Part shown: piece by piece, positions 17,182 through 26,106 of the stretch
Layout of the letters: every line of letters starts with the position of its first letter
How positions within the stretch are numbered: the first letter of the stretch is position 1
Assembly (NCBI GenBank): GCA_030950925.1
Contig: JAUZQO010000059.1
Span: forward strand, 1-36,765
Direction of reading: 5' to 3'
Origin: Mariprofundaceae bacterium
GTDB lineage: Bacteria; Pseudomonadota; Zetaproteobacteria; Mariprofundales; Mariprofundaceae
DNA: 36,765 nt
Notes under the pieces: model-generated
Database searches by the model: none
What the model was told of the DNA's origin: nothing
Seen by the model: the letters and a program-made list of their open reading frames with translations, nothing else
Program-made: the position numbers and the translations under genes

Positions 17182-17811
17182 TTATTCAACGACGCGGTAA
17201 ATTTTAGCCACATCTTGTAAACCATGTTTACTGACACCTAAATCACGCAATAAACCATCTTTTAAGCGATACACCCAGCCATGCAAGGATAATGGTTTGC
17301 CAGCCACCCAAGCATCTTGAATGATATGGGTTTGGCTTAATTTTTCGACTTGTCGTTTGGTATTGAGTTTACACAAAGCATCCAATTGTTGTTGGTGTGT
17401 ACGATTCTTCATCTTTGATTCATGGGCAATATAAATACCACGGATACTACGAATCCAGTTATCCACGATACCAAAGTGTTGAGAATCCATCGCAGCACGC
17501 ACCCCACCACAATCATAATGACCTGCGATAATAATATGCTCAACCCCCAAGACATGCACCGCATAATGCACCGCCGCTAAACAGTTGACATCTGTATGAT
17601 GGACTTGGTTGGCAACATTGCGATGTACAAACACCATACCTGGATCAACCCCAATCATTTCATTCGCAGGCACGCGAGAATCAGAACAACCAATCCACAT
17701 ATACTTTGGGTTTCTTAATTGTGCCAAATGTTCAAAATAATTAGGGTTTTGTTCTATTTTCCGTTTTGCCCATGCTTTATTTTGATGTAAAAGGTGTTCG
17801 GGTGTTGGCAT
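17182..17811 (-). CDS. can: Beta-class carbonic anhydrase
   Basis: Reversible hydration of CO2 to bicarbonate, in the cytosol. 209 residues from the ATG at 17811, the usual length for Can/CynT-like enzymes. Zinc ligands and the catalytic pair are visible: CSDSRVP (C, D, R) and HYDCGG (H, C), and the C-terminal helices GWVYRLKDGLL are typical. The start at 17811 has AAGGA 7 bases upstream. A longer frame opening at 17934 would add 41 residues, but these are the translation of a REP-like repeat (17824-17930) and should not be included. Bicarbonate supply would suit CO2 fixation alongside fbp, as an inference. Confidence 0.94.
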   Translation of the reverse strand: MPTPEHLLHQNKAWAKRKIEQNPNYFEHLAQLRNPKYMWIGCSDSRVPANEMIGVDPGMVFVHRNVANQVHHTDVNCLAAVHYAVHVLGVEHIIIAGHYDCGGVRAAMDSQHFGIVDNWIRSIRGIYIAHESKMKNRTHQQQLDALCKLNTKRQVEKLSQTHIIQDAWVAGKPLSLHGWVYRLKDGLLRDLGVSKHGLQDVAKIYRVVE

Positions 17812-17823
17812 GTTGTATCCTTT

Positions 17824-17930
17824 ATAGTCGTTTAAGTATGAAAGTAGCTCGTCATTCTCGCGTGCTTTTGTCGAGGATCTCTTTAAATCATAGATTCCCG
17901 ATACAAGATTTTCGGGAATGAGGATAAGGG
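17824..17930 (-). repeat. REP-like repeat cluster upstream of the carbonic anhydrase gene
   Basis: It contains two modules in inverted arrangement: CGTCATTCTCGCGTGCTTTT with GTCGAGGATCT (17850-17880), and TAGATTCCCGATACAAGATT with TTCGGGAATGA (17891-17921). It also carries the flanking 'GTTTAAGTATGAA' motif seen next to other copies. It belongs to the family at 29778, 33005, 35296 and 36260. It probably lies in the 5' leader of the carbonic anhydrase transcript. Confidence 0.75.
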
Positions 17931-17979
17931 TCAATCAATACTTATACTCCAGCCTATCATAAACTAAAATAGTTGATTT

Positions 17980-18237
17980 TTAGGCGTTAAGCCATTGGCT
18001 TAATTCGCCGTTACGATCTAAGGCATGCAAATCATCACAACCACCGACATGACGGTCATTGATAAAAATTTGGGGAATGGTGCGTACACCGGGTGCGCGT
18101 GTTGCCATTTCTTGTCTGCGTTTAGGTTCATTTTGAACATTATACTCTGTAAATTCAATATCACGTTGCTTTAATAATGCCTTAGCACGCGAGCAATATG
18201 GGCAGTAATCACCCGAATAAACTTCAACTTTTGCCAT
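17980..18237 (-). CDS. grxC: Glutaredoxin 3 family
   Basis: 85 residues, typical for GrxC. The dithiol site CPYC (residues 12-15) follows KVEVYSGDY. RTIPQIFINDRHVGGCDDL carries the cis-Pro TIP motif and the GG-C-D glutathione-binding loop. It reduces protein disulfides and glutathione mixed disulfides in the cytosol. It starts 3 bases after the comF stop, and its AGGAGAT ribosome site overlaps that stop, so it is translationally coupled. Confidence 0.95.
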   Translation of the reverse strand: MAKVEVYSGDYCPYCSRAKALLKQRDIEFTEYNVQNEPKRRQEMATRAPGVRTIPQIFINDRHVGGCDDLHALDRNGELSQWLNA

Positions 18238-18240
18238 GAT

Positions 18241-18990
18241 TTAATCTCCTTGGATCGTTTTTGATAGTGACAGAACATAAACAGGAACACCTGTTGCCCG
18301 CAATGCCTTCGCAGCAAAATTCACGGTTGAACCTGTGGTGATAATATCATCCACCAACCATAGTTTCCCCTGTGTATGATGCTGCTTTGCCCAGTAGTCT
18401 TGATTCAACACAAAGGCCTTACGAAGATTCTTACGACGTTGCTGGGCCGACAATGCCGATTGTCGCACTTGTTCACCCTGCCGCCGCAAGATATGCCAGT
18501 CCCAATGACATGCCACCTTCTTTGCCATCCAACGACACAAGTTGGCGGTATGATGTTGACCATGCTGACGCATTCGCGATAAAGGCATGGGAATGGGTAT
18601 CAAGGTATCTTGCTCATGTAATAAACGTCTTAAATAGGGCGTTGCACTTTCAATAAGCCAACTTACACCCGCATCATCCCCTTGTAGTTTCCATGCTAAA
18701 ATCGCATCACGCACTGCGCCTTGATAACGATAAAGTGCGTGTGTTTCAAGTTGTGCAGGGGCATGATTTAAACATTGCCCACATGGACCTGGAGTGAGTG
18801 CTTGGCTCAGTGGTGCGGCACATTGCCTGCAAATATCGTGCGGAAAAGGTCGAATATTTGCCAAGCATGTTGCACAACAACCATCCACTTCTAAAGGCTT
18901 TTGACAAAATAAACAGATAGGTGGAAACACTTGATGTCGCAGTTTTTGTAAGTTCTGTTGAAACCATTGGCTTGTTTGTGCTTTAGTCAT
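18241..18990 (-). CDS. comF: ComF family amidophosphoribosyltransferase-like protein
   Basis: 249 residues. An N-terminal zinc-ribbon-like cysteine cluster (CLFCQKPLEVDGCCATCL, CRQC, GPCGQC; about 27-80) is followed by a phosphoribosyltransferase-type domain ending in LWLVDDIITTGSTVNFAAKAL (PRPP-binding loop with DD). ComF/GntX proteins take part in DNA uptake in naturally competent bacteria. Type IV pilins are encoded elsewhere in this window, so competence is possible but not shown. It overlaps the upstream cNMP-FHA gene by 8 bases. Confidence 0.9.
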   Translation of the reverse strand: MTKAQTSQWFQQNLQKLRHQVFPPICLFCQKPLEVDGCCATCLANIRPFPHDICRQCAAPLSQALTPGPCGQCLNHAPAQLETHALYRYQGAVRDAILAWKLQGDDAGVSWLIESATPYLRRLLHEQDTLIPIPMPLSRMRQHGQHHTANLCRWMAKKVACHWDWHILRRQGEQVRQSALSAQQRRKNLRKAFVLNQDYWAKQHHTQGKLWLVDDIITTGSTVNFAAKALRATGVPVYVLSLSKTIQGD

Positions 18991-19777
18991 GTACGATCAA
19001 TTCAAAAGAAAACACGCCATAAGATGCGCCAAAACTGATGGTATGAATGCCAACATCCAAGCTCACCTGACCATTGACGATCACATCATCCACCCAAGTG
19101 CCGAGACGTGAGGTATCAATAAGAATGACACCCTTTTTTTTCTTTTCTAAACGACAATGATGTCTGGAGAGTCCATAGGGCGGCACATCATGGATGTTCA
19201 AATCATTCTCTTCTTTGCAACCAAACCACAAGCTTTTTTCCTTTTGCCCCCAACGTCCGATACGAAAAGGGAAAGAATCAATGGGAAGCTCTTCCAAACC
19301 TCCCAAAGCATGGATGGCTTGAGGTGTGAGCCCTGATAAACTACCCCATGGTTCAGTATGAATGGCGGTTGATGGGGAGATTTTGGGAGTGGATAGAGCT
19401 GCCAATTTTCCTTCCAATTCGATGACACGGGCATTCATTTGTCGCATACGTTTGAACAAGGTGGTCAAGATATTTTCAACAGATTTTATATTGTTTGCCA
19501 TGGCATACGAAAATTGTGTTTGATCCAAACAACGCACTTTAACTTCGGTGAGGGTCGTCACGGTTGCTGAACAAGGCTGTTTACTGATCAAGCCCATTTC
19601 ACCAAACACTTCGCCACTTTCCAATTCGGCCAAAATCACGCGCATATTTTTATCATCCAAACGCGAGACTTGAACACGACCTTGCAACAGAATGTACACG
19701 GCTTTGCTACAATAACCTTCATGTAAAATATCCGTGCCTGCGGCAATGGTCTGAATTTGTTGAGTCTGAACGCTCAT
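18983..19777 (-). CDS. Cyclic nucleotide-binding domain fused to an FHA domain
   Basis: 264 residues without signal or membrane segments. Residues about 8-115 are a cNMP-binding (CRP/EPAC-type) fold: ILHEGYCSKAVYILLQGRVQV and LESGEVFGEMGLISKQPCSATVTTLT, where GE and the PCSATV stretch match the phosphate-binding cassette apart from the usual R. Residues 115-150 look helical. Residues about 165-260 are an FHA domain: FRIGRWGQ, YGLSRHHCRLEKK, DTSRLGTWVDDVIVNG. There is no DNA-binding helix-turn-helix, so it is a signalling adaptor that could link a cyclic nucleotide to phosphothreonine recognition. First gene of a cNMP-FHA/comF/grxC unit. Confidence 0.88.
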   Translation of the reverse strand: MSVQTQQIQTIAAGTDILHEGYCSKAVYILLQGRVQVSRLDDKNMRVILAELESGEVFGEMGLISKQPCSATVTTLTEVKVRCLDQTQFSYAMANNIKSVENILTTLFKRMRQMNARVIELEGKLAALSTPKISPSTAIHTEPWGSLSGLTPQAIHALGGLEELPIDSFPFRIGRWGQKEKSLWFGCKEENDLNIHDVPPYGLSRHHCRLEKKKKGVILIDTSRLGTWVDDVIVNGQVSLDVGIHTISFGASYGVFSFELIVHD

Positions 19778-19789
19778 AAGTCTGGCTCC

Positions 19790-19830
19790 AAAAAAGAAAA
19801 AAGGCTGGCAGTTTCCCCGCTGTCAGCCTT
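19790..19830 (-). terminator. Rho-independent terminator of clpB
   Basis: On the minus strand AAGGCTGACAG, the loop CGGGGAAA and CTGCCAGCCTT form a stem with one mismatch, followed by TTTTTTCTTTTTT (19790-19802). It lies between clpB and the cNMP-FHA gene. Confidence 0.88.
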
Positions 19831-19877
19831 GATATTCCTGTATATAGGAAAACTAGGTGTCTAACGTTGACATCTGT

Positions 19878-22487
19878 TTAAACACTTGCGTGTTGCACCT
19901 GAAACGTTAATGCGCCATCCAAAATATCGATATTGATGGCATCACCGGCAAGCGCATCAGCTGCCAAAATAATCTTGGCAAGCGGTGTTTCCAACAATTG
20001 CTGAATGGTGCGTTTCATCGGTCTAGCACCATACACCACATCATAGCCTTGCTCGGCAATGTGTTGCAATGCATGGGCTGATATATCCAAACCAATGTGT
20101 TGAGCAAGCAAGCGTTGGCGCAAGCTTTGCAAAAATATCTCGGCAATTTTGGCAGCCTCTTGTGCTGAAAGCGGGTGAAACAAGACTGTTTCATCCACGC
20201 GGTTCAAAAATTCAGGACGAAAATGTTGATGCAAACGCGCCATGACTGCTTGCTCACACGTATCCGTCATTGCATGGTGTTCTTGCATACTATCCAGTAA
20301 TATATCACTACCAATATTGCTGGTCATGATAATGACAGTTTCTTTGAAACTCACCGTACGCCCTTGATTATCGGTCAAACGCCCATCATCAAGAAGTTGC
20401 AATAAAATATTAAACACATCGGGATGTGCTTTTTCAATTTCATCAAACAACAACACCGCATAAGGTTTGCGGCGTACGGCTTCAGTGAGCTGTCCACCTT
20501 CTTCATAACCCACATAACCTGGAGGCGCACCGACCAAACGAGATACGGTATGTTTCTCCATATATTCGGACATATCCATACGAATCATGGCATGAGCATC
20601 ATCAAATAAATGGGCCGCTAAGGTGCGCGCTAACTCTGTTTTTCCGACACCCGTAGGGCCTAAAAAGATAAATGAACCAATCGGGCGGTCAGGGTCATTG
20701 ATGCCTGCGCGTGAACGTAGCACTGCATCGGATACTGCTTGCACGGCCTTATCTTGCCCAATGACACGAGCATGCAGCGCATCGGCCAAGTGCAATAATT
20801 TTTCTCGTTCGCCTTCCATCAGCTTGGTGATGGGGATGCTTGTCCAACGTGCCACCACTTGGGCGATTTCTTCCTCGCTGACCTCCTCTTGTAACATCGC
20901 CGTATCAGATAAAGTTTCCCCTTCTAATCTTGCCAGATCTTTTTCCAAAGCAGGAAGTTTACCATGCCGTAATTCAGCCACTTTGTTCAAATCATAAGCG
21001 CGTTCGGCACTTTCAATATCCAAGCGTACCTGCTCAATGTGTTCACGCAGGTTTTGCAGTTTTCCCAGTGATGATTTTTCGGCATCCCATTGGGCTTGCA
21101 TGGCATCCCGTTGCTCTTTGACATCGGCAAGCTCTTGTTGCAAGGCTTGAAGTCTATCTTGGCTGGCTGTATCCTTTTCTTTTTTCAGTGCTGTTTCTTC
21201 AATTTCCAAGCGCATGGTTTTACGTGTGACTTCATCGAGTTCCGCAGGTACGGAATCAATTTCAGTGCGAATGGAGGCGCAAGCCTCATCCAATAAATCA
21301 ATGGCTTTATCGGGTAAAAAACGATCCGCAATATAACGATCGGATAAGGTGGCGGCTGCGACAATGGCAGCATCTTGAATGCGTACACCGTGATGTATTT
21401 CAAAGCGTTCCTTTAAGCCGCGCAAAATAGAAATGCTATCTTCAACGCTGGGAGCATCGACAAGCACAGGTTGAAAACGACGTTCCAAAGCGGCATCTTT
21501 TTCAATATATTGGCGGTATTCATTGAGTGTGGTCGCACCAATACAGTGCAACTCACCGCGCGCCAACATCGGTTTCAGCATATTGCCAGCATCGGATGAA
21601 CCTTCTGTTTTGCCTGCCCCGACAATGGTGTGTAACTCATCAATAAACAGAATAATTTGACCGCTGGCTTCTTTGATTTCTTTGAGTACGGCTTTAAGAC
21701 GTTCCTCAAATTCACCACGGTATTTTGCCCCTGCCATCAATGCCGTCATATCCAACGAAAAAATGGTACGGTGTTTTAACCCTTCAGGCACATCTCCTGA
21801 TAAAATACGCTGCGCCAAACCTTCAGCAATCGCTGTTTTACCGACCCCTGGTTCACCAATCAGAACAGGGTTGTTTTTGGTTTTACGCGATAAAATACGA
21901 ATCACACCTCGAATTTCGGCATCGCGCCCAATCACAGGATCGAGTTTTCCTTGGCGTGCCATATCCACCAAATCCACGCCATATTTGGTCAATGCTTCAT
22001 AACTAGCTTCTGGATCTTCAGAAGTGACCCGTTGATGACCGCGCACCGCCTCTAGAGCCTTTAAAAGCGCTTTTCGTTGAATACCAAGATCATGAAATAT
22101 TTTACCTGCATCGGTGCGTTCTTTTTCTTCTGTGAATGCCAGCAATAAGTGCTCCACTGAAAGATATTCATCTTTCAATGCCTTCATTTCATCTTCGGCT
22201 TGAGCAAAAAGCTGTTGCAGACGTTGCGTGATATATACCTTGCCCATTTCAACACCGCTGCCTGAAATCTTGGTGCGTTGATTGAGCGTTTGTTTTACCC
22301 GTGCCTTGATAACATCTAAGGAGACATCCATTTTTTGTAAAAGGCGGGATGCCAAACCATAATCTTGCAGCAGCAATTCCAACAAAAGGTGCTCACTATC
22401 TACTTCTTGGTGGTTAAGTTTAGCAGCTAACGTTTGTGCTGAAGCCAAAGCCTCGCGAACTTTTTGGGTCATACGGTTCATATCCAT
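19878..22487 (-). CDS. clpB: ATP-dependent disaggregase ClpB (Hsp100)
   Basis: 869 residues, full length. Order of domains: Clp N-terminal repeats ([16 protein letters not shown]…), AAA1 with Walker [13 protein letters not shown] and Walker [14 protein letters not shown], the coiled-coil middle domain (about 410-530, rich in E, K, L and Q), AAA2 with [26 protein letters not shown] and the sensor TSNIGS, and the C-terminal small domain with [11 protein letters not shown]. It has no ClpP-binding IGF loop, as expected for ClpB. With DnaK it recovers aggregated proteins after heat stress. GAGGTGAAG precedes the ATG, and a heat-shock-type promoter lies upstream. Confidence 0.97.
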   Translation of the reverse strand: MDMNRMTQKVREALASAQTLAAKLNHQEVDSEHLLLELLLQDYGLASRLLQKMDVSLDVIKARVKQTLNQRTKISGSGVEMGKVYITQRLQQLFAQAEDEMKALKDEYLSVEHLLLAFTEEKERTDAGKIFHDLGIQRKALLKALEAVRGHQRVTSEDPEASYEALTKYGVDLVDMARQGKLDPVIGRDAEIRGVIRILSRKTKNNPVLIGEPGVGKTAIAEGLAQRILSGDVPEGLKHRTIFSLDMTALMAGAKYRGEFEERLKAVLKEIKEASGQIILFIDELHTIVGAGKTEGSSDAGNMLKPMLARGELHCIGATTLNEYRQYIEKDAALERRFQPVLVDAPSVEDSISILRGLKERFEIHHGVRIQDAAIVAAATLSDRYIADRFLPDKAIDLLDEACASIRTEIDSVPAELDEVTRKTMRLEIEETALKKEKDTASQDRLQALQQELADVKEQRDAMQAQWDAEKSSLGKLQNLREHIEQVRLDIESAERAYDLNKVAELRHGKLPALEKDLARLEGETLSDTAMLQEEVSEEEIAQVVARWTSIPITKLMEGEREKLLHLADALHARVIGQDKAVQAVSDAVLRSRAGINDPDRPIGSFIFLGPTGVGKTELARTLAAHLFDDAHAMIRMDMSEYMEKHTVSRLVGAPPGYVGYEEGGQLTEAVRRKPYAVLLFDEIEKAHPDVFNILLQLLDDGRLTDNQGRTVSFKETVIIMTSNIGSDILLDSMQEHHAMTDTCEQAVMARLHQHFRPEFLNRVDETVLFHPLSAQEAAKIAEIFLQSLRQRLLAQHIGLDISAHALQHIAEQGYDVVYGARPMKRTIQQLLETPLAKIILAADALAGDAINIDILDGALTFQVQHASV

Positions 22488-22518
22488 ATCTTCACCTCAT
22501 TAATTTGCTTACCTCATA

Positions 22519-22550
22519 TTATATACGGATATAAAGATACTAATTTCAAG
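22519..22550 (-). promoter_or_regulatory. Probable sigma-32 promoter of clpB
   Basis: On the minus strand CTTGAAA (22544-22550), 15 bases, then CCGTATAT (22521-22528). The -35 is a perfect heat-shock match and the -10 keeps CC..AT.T of the consensus CCCCATNT. A sigma-70 reading (TTGAAA with TATATA) is also possible. Confidence 0.55.
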
Positions 22551-22636
22551 AGGCAGCGCGTCTTTTTGTCAGTTTGATGAAATTTCGCTATGCTTCTTCC
22601 CAAGATTTGAGAATGTATTGAAGGGAGAGTGTGACA

Positions 22637-23587
22637 ATGGCAATGACATTGAATAACATTGTAAAACAGGGCGAACATGGCGCAACCATGATGCCGATCA
22701 TTCAAGGTGTAGGGCGTGCAGCCATTGAAATTGCAGCAGTATTGCGTGGGGCGGTATTTCGTGGTGCCTTGGGGCAAGCAGGTGGGGAAAACGTTCAAGG
22801 TGAGCAGCAACAAGTCTTGGATGTATTATCCGATGAAATTTTTCTTGAAGAAATGCGTGCGACTGGTTTTATTTGTGCTGTGGGTTCAGAAGAGCAAGAA
22901 GATTTATTGATTATTGAAGAATATAGCCATGCTGATTACTTGGTGTTGGTCGATCCTTTGGATGGCTCTTCCAACTTGGATATTGATTGTCCCGTCGGCA
23001 CTATTTTCTCGATTGTGAAGCGTAAAACACCCAATGAACAAACCCCTGATGTGTCAGACACCTTGCAATCGGGCCGTGATGTATTGGCTGCGGGTTATGT
23101 GTTGTATGGTCCATCCACCATGTTGGTATGTTCTGTGGGTGAAGGTGTGCATGGTTATACATTCAATCCAAGTACCGCACGTTTTGAATTAAGCCATGCT
23201 GATATGCGTATTCCTGCCACGGGTGGTTATTATTCTGTGAATGAATCCAATGCCGATAAATGGGCGGATGATATGGGCAGCAAGTTGGCAAACCTCAAAG
23301 CTGAAACTGGTTTGGGTATGCGTTATGTGGGTGCGATGGTCGCGGATATGCATCGTACGATTTTGAAGGGTGGTATCTTTTTATACCCAGCGGATTCAAA
23401 AAATGTAACGGGTAAATTACGTTTGTTGTATGAAGCGATTCCGATGGGCTTTATTATGGAACAAGCGGGTGGTAAATCCATGAGTAGTGATGGCGTGGCA
23501 GTCTTGGACATTGAACCGAAAGCATTGCATCAACGTGTGCCTGTTTATTTGGGCGCGAATGCTGCTGTTGATACCTTGTTGGGCTAA
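22637..23587 (+). CDS. fbp: Fructose-1,6-bisphosphatase, class I
   Basis: Hydrolyses fructose 1,6-bisphosphate in gluconeogenesis or the Calvin cycle. About 316 residues. The metal-binding site DPLDGSSNLDIDCPVGTIFSI is near residues 107-127. Substrate-binding regions include YYSVNESNADKW, MRYVGAMVADMHRTILKGGI, RLLYEAIPMGFIMEQAGG and the C-terminal HQRVPVYLGA. The ATG at 22637 has AAGGGAG at a good distance; the in-frame GTG at 22631 is too close to that site. The carbonic anhydrase in the window would fit an autotrophic role, but no Rubisco or phosphoribulokinase gene is present here. Confidence 0.95.
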   Translation: MAMTLNNIVKQGEHGATMMPIIQGVGRAAIEIAAVLRGAVFRGALGQAGGENVQGEQQQVLDVLSDEIFLEEMRATGFICAVGSEEQEDLLIIEEYSHADYLVLVDPLDGSSNLDIDCPVGTIFSIVKRKTPNEQTPDVSDTLQSGRDVLAAGYVLYGPSTMLVCSVGEGVHGYTFNPSTARFELSHADMRIPATGGYYSVNESNADKWADDMGSKLANLKAETGLGMRYVGAMVADMHRTILKGGIFLYPADSKNVTGKLRLLYEAIPMGFIMEQAGGKSMSSDGVAVLDIEPKALHQRVPVYLGANAAVDTLLG

Positions 23588-23611
23588 GTTAAATATTTTA
23601 TTTAGCATATC

Positions 23612-24295
23612 ATGTTTGATGCTAATGTTTTAGACATATACTTAAGGGAAATAGGTGTGAAAACACCTGTTTCCCTTCTTTTTTGTGCGCCTGATATAGA
23701 TATAGAAGCTAGCATTGAAAATACTGGGAACCATGATGTGGCGACAGCAACAGATTTGAAAGCATTGAAACAACAAGCTTTGGCTTGTGAACAATGTGAT
23801 TTATCATCAACTGGGTCTAAAGTTATATTTGGTTCAGGTGATGAGCATGCGGATATACTGTGTATTGGCGATGTTCCACATGCTGTAGATGATGCTAAAG
23901 ATCATGTTTTCACAGGTGATTCAGGTATATTGTTGGATAATATGTTGAAAGCGATCGGTTTGCAGCGGGAACAGGTGTATGTCAGCCATATTATTCAATG
24001 CCCCACCCCAGATCATCGTGATCCGAGTGTGGATGAGTGGGAGGCATGTCAATCATGGTTGCAACAAAAAATAAGTTTGATGCAACCCAAAGTGATTCTT
24101 TTAATGGGGCGGGTTGCAGCCCAAACTGTTCTTCAATGTGACGATGCTTTGCATGATTTGCGTGGGCAATGGCATCGCTATCAAGATGTACCTGTTCGCG
24201 TGATCTATCACCCTGCCTATCTTTTGCGATCACCGCGTCAAAAAGGTGAAATGTGGAAGGACTTACAATTAATCGTTCAATCAATATCGGTATAA
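23612..24295 (+). CDS. Divergent family-4 uracil-DNA glycosylase (Fe-S type)
   Basis: 227 residues of the UDG superfamily, family 4-like. The four iron-sulfur ligands are in the expected places: C59 and C62 (CEQC), C130 and C146. Motif A is unusual: IGDVPHAVDD replaces the usual GEAPGxxED, and VSHIIQC replaces the TNxVKC segment. The later active-site motif VIYHPAYLLR (H200-P-A) is conserved. It may be an active variant or a member with changed base preference. The first 50 residues are an unrelated N-terminal region common in this family. Its 3' end overlaps the convergent 24277 gene by 19 bases. Confidence 0.85.
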   Translation: MFDANVLDIYLREIGVKTPVSLLFCAPDIDIEASIENTGNHDVATATDLKALKQQALACEQCDLSSTGSKVIFGSGDEHADILCIGDVPHAVDDAKDHVFTGDSGILLDNMLKAIGLQREQVYVSHIIQCPTPDHRDPSVDEWEACQSWLQQKISLMQPKVILLMGRVAAQTVLQCDDALHDLRGQWHRYQDVPVRVIYHPAYLLRSPRQKGEMWKDLQLIVQSISV

Positions 24296-24801
24296 ATGGC
24301 GACACCTGTCGTAGGGTTATCATAAAGTTTTAGCCATACGTTAAAGCTGTCACTTGGATCGGATAACATTTTACGTGGAAGCAGAGCTTGTTTTCTTATG
24401 GTTCCTGTGGCGGTTGCAGTGAGGCGATCACAGATGCCGCTGATGGAGAAAAAAGCAGAATCTGCATCAGATTCATCATTAAAAATGAATCGGCAATCCA
24501 AGCCGCCACTGGCAAGTTCACCATTTCTGGTCATGTGCATCACATCAACCTGAAGGTTGATAACATCGCGATCTTTGAGTGCAGATGTGTGTGATGCTAA
24601 AATGACATGGGTGTCTTTTTGCATGCCGCTAATTACTTGCCCCAATTGACCATTGATAATGGATTCATATTTGAATCCAGCAGTGTTTGCTTGAAATGCA
24701 ATAATATTTATGCTGTGTTTTACTTCACTGGCTTGGCTGCTGATACATGAAAAACTGAGAAGTATGCTAGCAGCAAGGTATTGTATATATGTTTTTAACA
24801 T
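24277..24801 (-). CDS. Secreted protein of unknown function
   Basis: 174 residues with a clear signal peptide (YIQYLAASILLSFSCISSQAS). The mature part of about 148 residues looks beta-rich, with alternating polar and hydrophobic stretches (KHSINIIAFQANTAGFKYES, DRDVINLQVDVMHMTRNGE) and two cysteines (LDCRF, GICDR). No family recognised. AAAGGA lies upstream of the ATG. It follows the small secreted gene 24815-25096 by 13 bases and runs in the same direction as the HprK/PqqD/radical-SAM genes upstream. It could be part of that system, or only a neighbour. Confidence 0.75.
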   Translation of the reverse strand: MLKTYIQYLAASILLSFSCISSQASEVKHSINIIAFQANTAGFKYESIINGQLGQVISGMQKDTHVILASHTSALKDRDVINLQVDVMHMTRNGELASGGLDCRFIFNDESDADSAFFSISGICDRLTATATGTIRKQALLPRKMLSDPSDSFNVWLKLYDNPTTGVAIYTDID

Positions 24802-24814
24802 GGGGTATTATCCT

Positions 24815-25096
24815 TTAAATATGTGTGATTAATAATAAAATTTGGGTTCGAGTGGTTGTGATTTCTAATAAAAGTGTTTGATATACCAAGCGAGCATCGA
24901 CATGTGGCAAGCCTGCTTCTTCTAAAAAACGAATGTTTTTTAAGTTGTACAGACGCTCACGCAATGCTGCTGACATCACTGTGAGAAGCAGCATGTGATC
25001 TTCTGCTTGGGTATGTTTTGATATGTTTTTTTCAGTGGCCATGCCGATATTGGGTGTCATCAGACATAGAAATATAAAGACGATGGGTTTAAACAT
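24815..25096 (-). CDS. Small secreted protein of unknown function
   Basis: 93 residues with a signal peptide (MFKPIVFIFLCLMTPNIGMA-TEK). The mature portion (about 73 residues) is mostly helical, with leucine-rich stretches (HMLLLTVMSAALRERLYNLKNIRFLEEAGLP and RLVYQTLLLEITTTRTQILLL), and contains no cysteine. GGAGGT sits 4 bases before the ATG. It lies 128 bases after the HprK-related kinase gene and 13 bases before the next secreted gene. No family recognised. Confidence 0.7.
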   Translation of the reverse strand: MFKPIVFIFLCLMTPNIGMATEKNISKHTQAEDHMLLLTVMSAALRERLYNLKNIRFLEEAGLPHVDARLVYQTLLLEITTTRTQILLLITHI

Positions 25097-25224
25097 GCTA
25101 CCTCCGAGTGCTTCATTGAATCAATGCGCAGACAGTAGGTTTCTTTTATGGCTTCATTATGACATGCAGTATATTGGATCAATGTATACTGAAAATCACG
25201 ATATAGATTTCGGGAGGTGACGAT

Positions 25225-26106
25225 TTAACTATCGTTTTTAAACGATGTCGCATAAGCAGTGAGCTGTTCCCATGCAGCATGGACATCGGAAAAAACAAGT
25301 TGAAATGCTTGAATATTTTCGGGGATACGCTGGTTGAGTAATTGGATGCGTTCCGATGGCAAGATGTTGTGATGAAAGTGCTGCGCAAGTTGCATCAGGG
25401 CTGCACTGCGTCGAAGTGGTGAAAGTTGAGATGGTGGAGAAGATGCATCAAAGCGAGGGAAAACAAGGTGTGTGAGTGGCAAATTCTGATGTTGGACATG
25501 TGTGGGAAGCCAGAGTTGCAGTTGGGTGTCCATGCCTTTAAAATCAGGGAAGGTAAAAAATTCACGCTCAAAACAAGCACTTTTCAACATCATCTGATGT
25601 GGAAATGCTGGGTGTTCAGGTTCATCCCACTGCATGGGACGCGGCATGGGGCTAATATTTCCATTTTCTGTCAATAAACTGAATTCATCGGTCATATATT
25701 GGCAGTCATTGAGAAGGGCTGCAGTGGTCATACTGCTTTTTCCTGCCCCTGATTGTCCTGCAAACATCCAAGCTTCACCTTCTTTGGCAATACAACCAGC
25801 ATGAAGGGATAAAAATTGAGGGTATATGTGTTGAATGATTTGAGTGTAAAGTTGAATTTCAAAGGCCGCTACTGTTTCAGGGGCGCTGTTGCCTTGCCAC
25901 AGTTCGTGTTGTCCATTTAAAATGAGATATTGTTGCTGACCATTGCTTAAAAAATCAAAGCTGATGTCGGTAGCGTTTTGAACACTCTCATAAAGTCTGA
26001 CAAATGGTTCGATGTATGCCGCATAGGTGCGGTGACGGGCTGTGATGCTTATATTTTGATTGGCAATGCGGAAGTGGCGCAGCCAGTCCTTAGATGACGG
26101 CATCAT
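25225..26106 (-). CDS. HprK-related P-loop kinase of a PqqD/radical-SAM system
   Basis: 293 residues. The centre has HPr-kinase-like features: FLSLHAGCIAKEGEAWMFAG, then the Walker A GQSGAGKSS (117-125), then CQYMTDEFSLL, where the Asp follows the HprK pattern. The N-terminal part (1-95) and C-terminal part (170-293) are not those of true HprK, which phosphorylates HPr of the sugar phosphotransferase system. This is the divergent group found next to PqqD-like proteins (the HprK-related kinase A type, from memory). The substrate is unknown; a peptide or its carrier is the natural guess. Its ATGATG start overlaps the PqqD-like stop by 4 bases. Confidence 0.85.
   Translation of the reverse strand: MMPSSKDWLRHFRIANQNISITARHRTYAAYIEPFVRLYESVQNATDISFDFLSNGQQQYLILNGQHELWQGNSAPETVAAFEIQLYTQIIQHIYPQFLSLHAGCIAKEGEAWMFAGQSGAGKSSMTTAALLNDCQYMTDEFSLLTENGNISPMPRPMQWDEPEHPAFPHQMMLKSACFEREFFTFPDFKGMDTQLQLWLPTHVQHQNLPLTHLVFPRFDASSPPSQLSPLRRSAALMQLAQHFHHNILPSERIQLLNQRIPENIQAFQLVFSDVHAAWEQLTAYATSFKNDS

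Noticed and set aside
25225-26106. True HPr kinase/phosphorylase
   Set aside because: Only the P-loop region resembles HprK. The rest differs, and no PTS genes (HPr, EIIA) are nearby.
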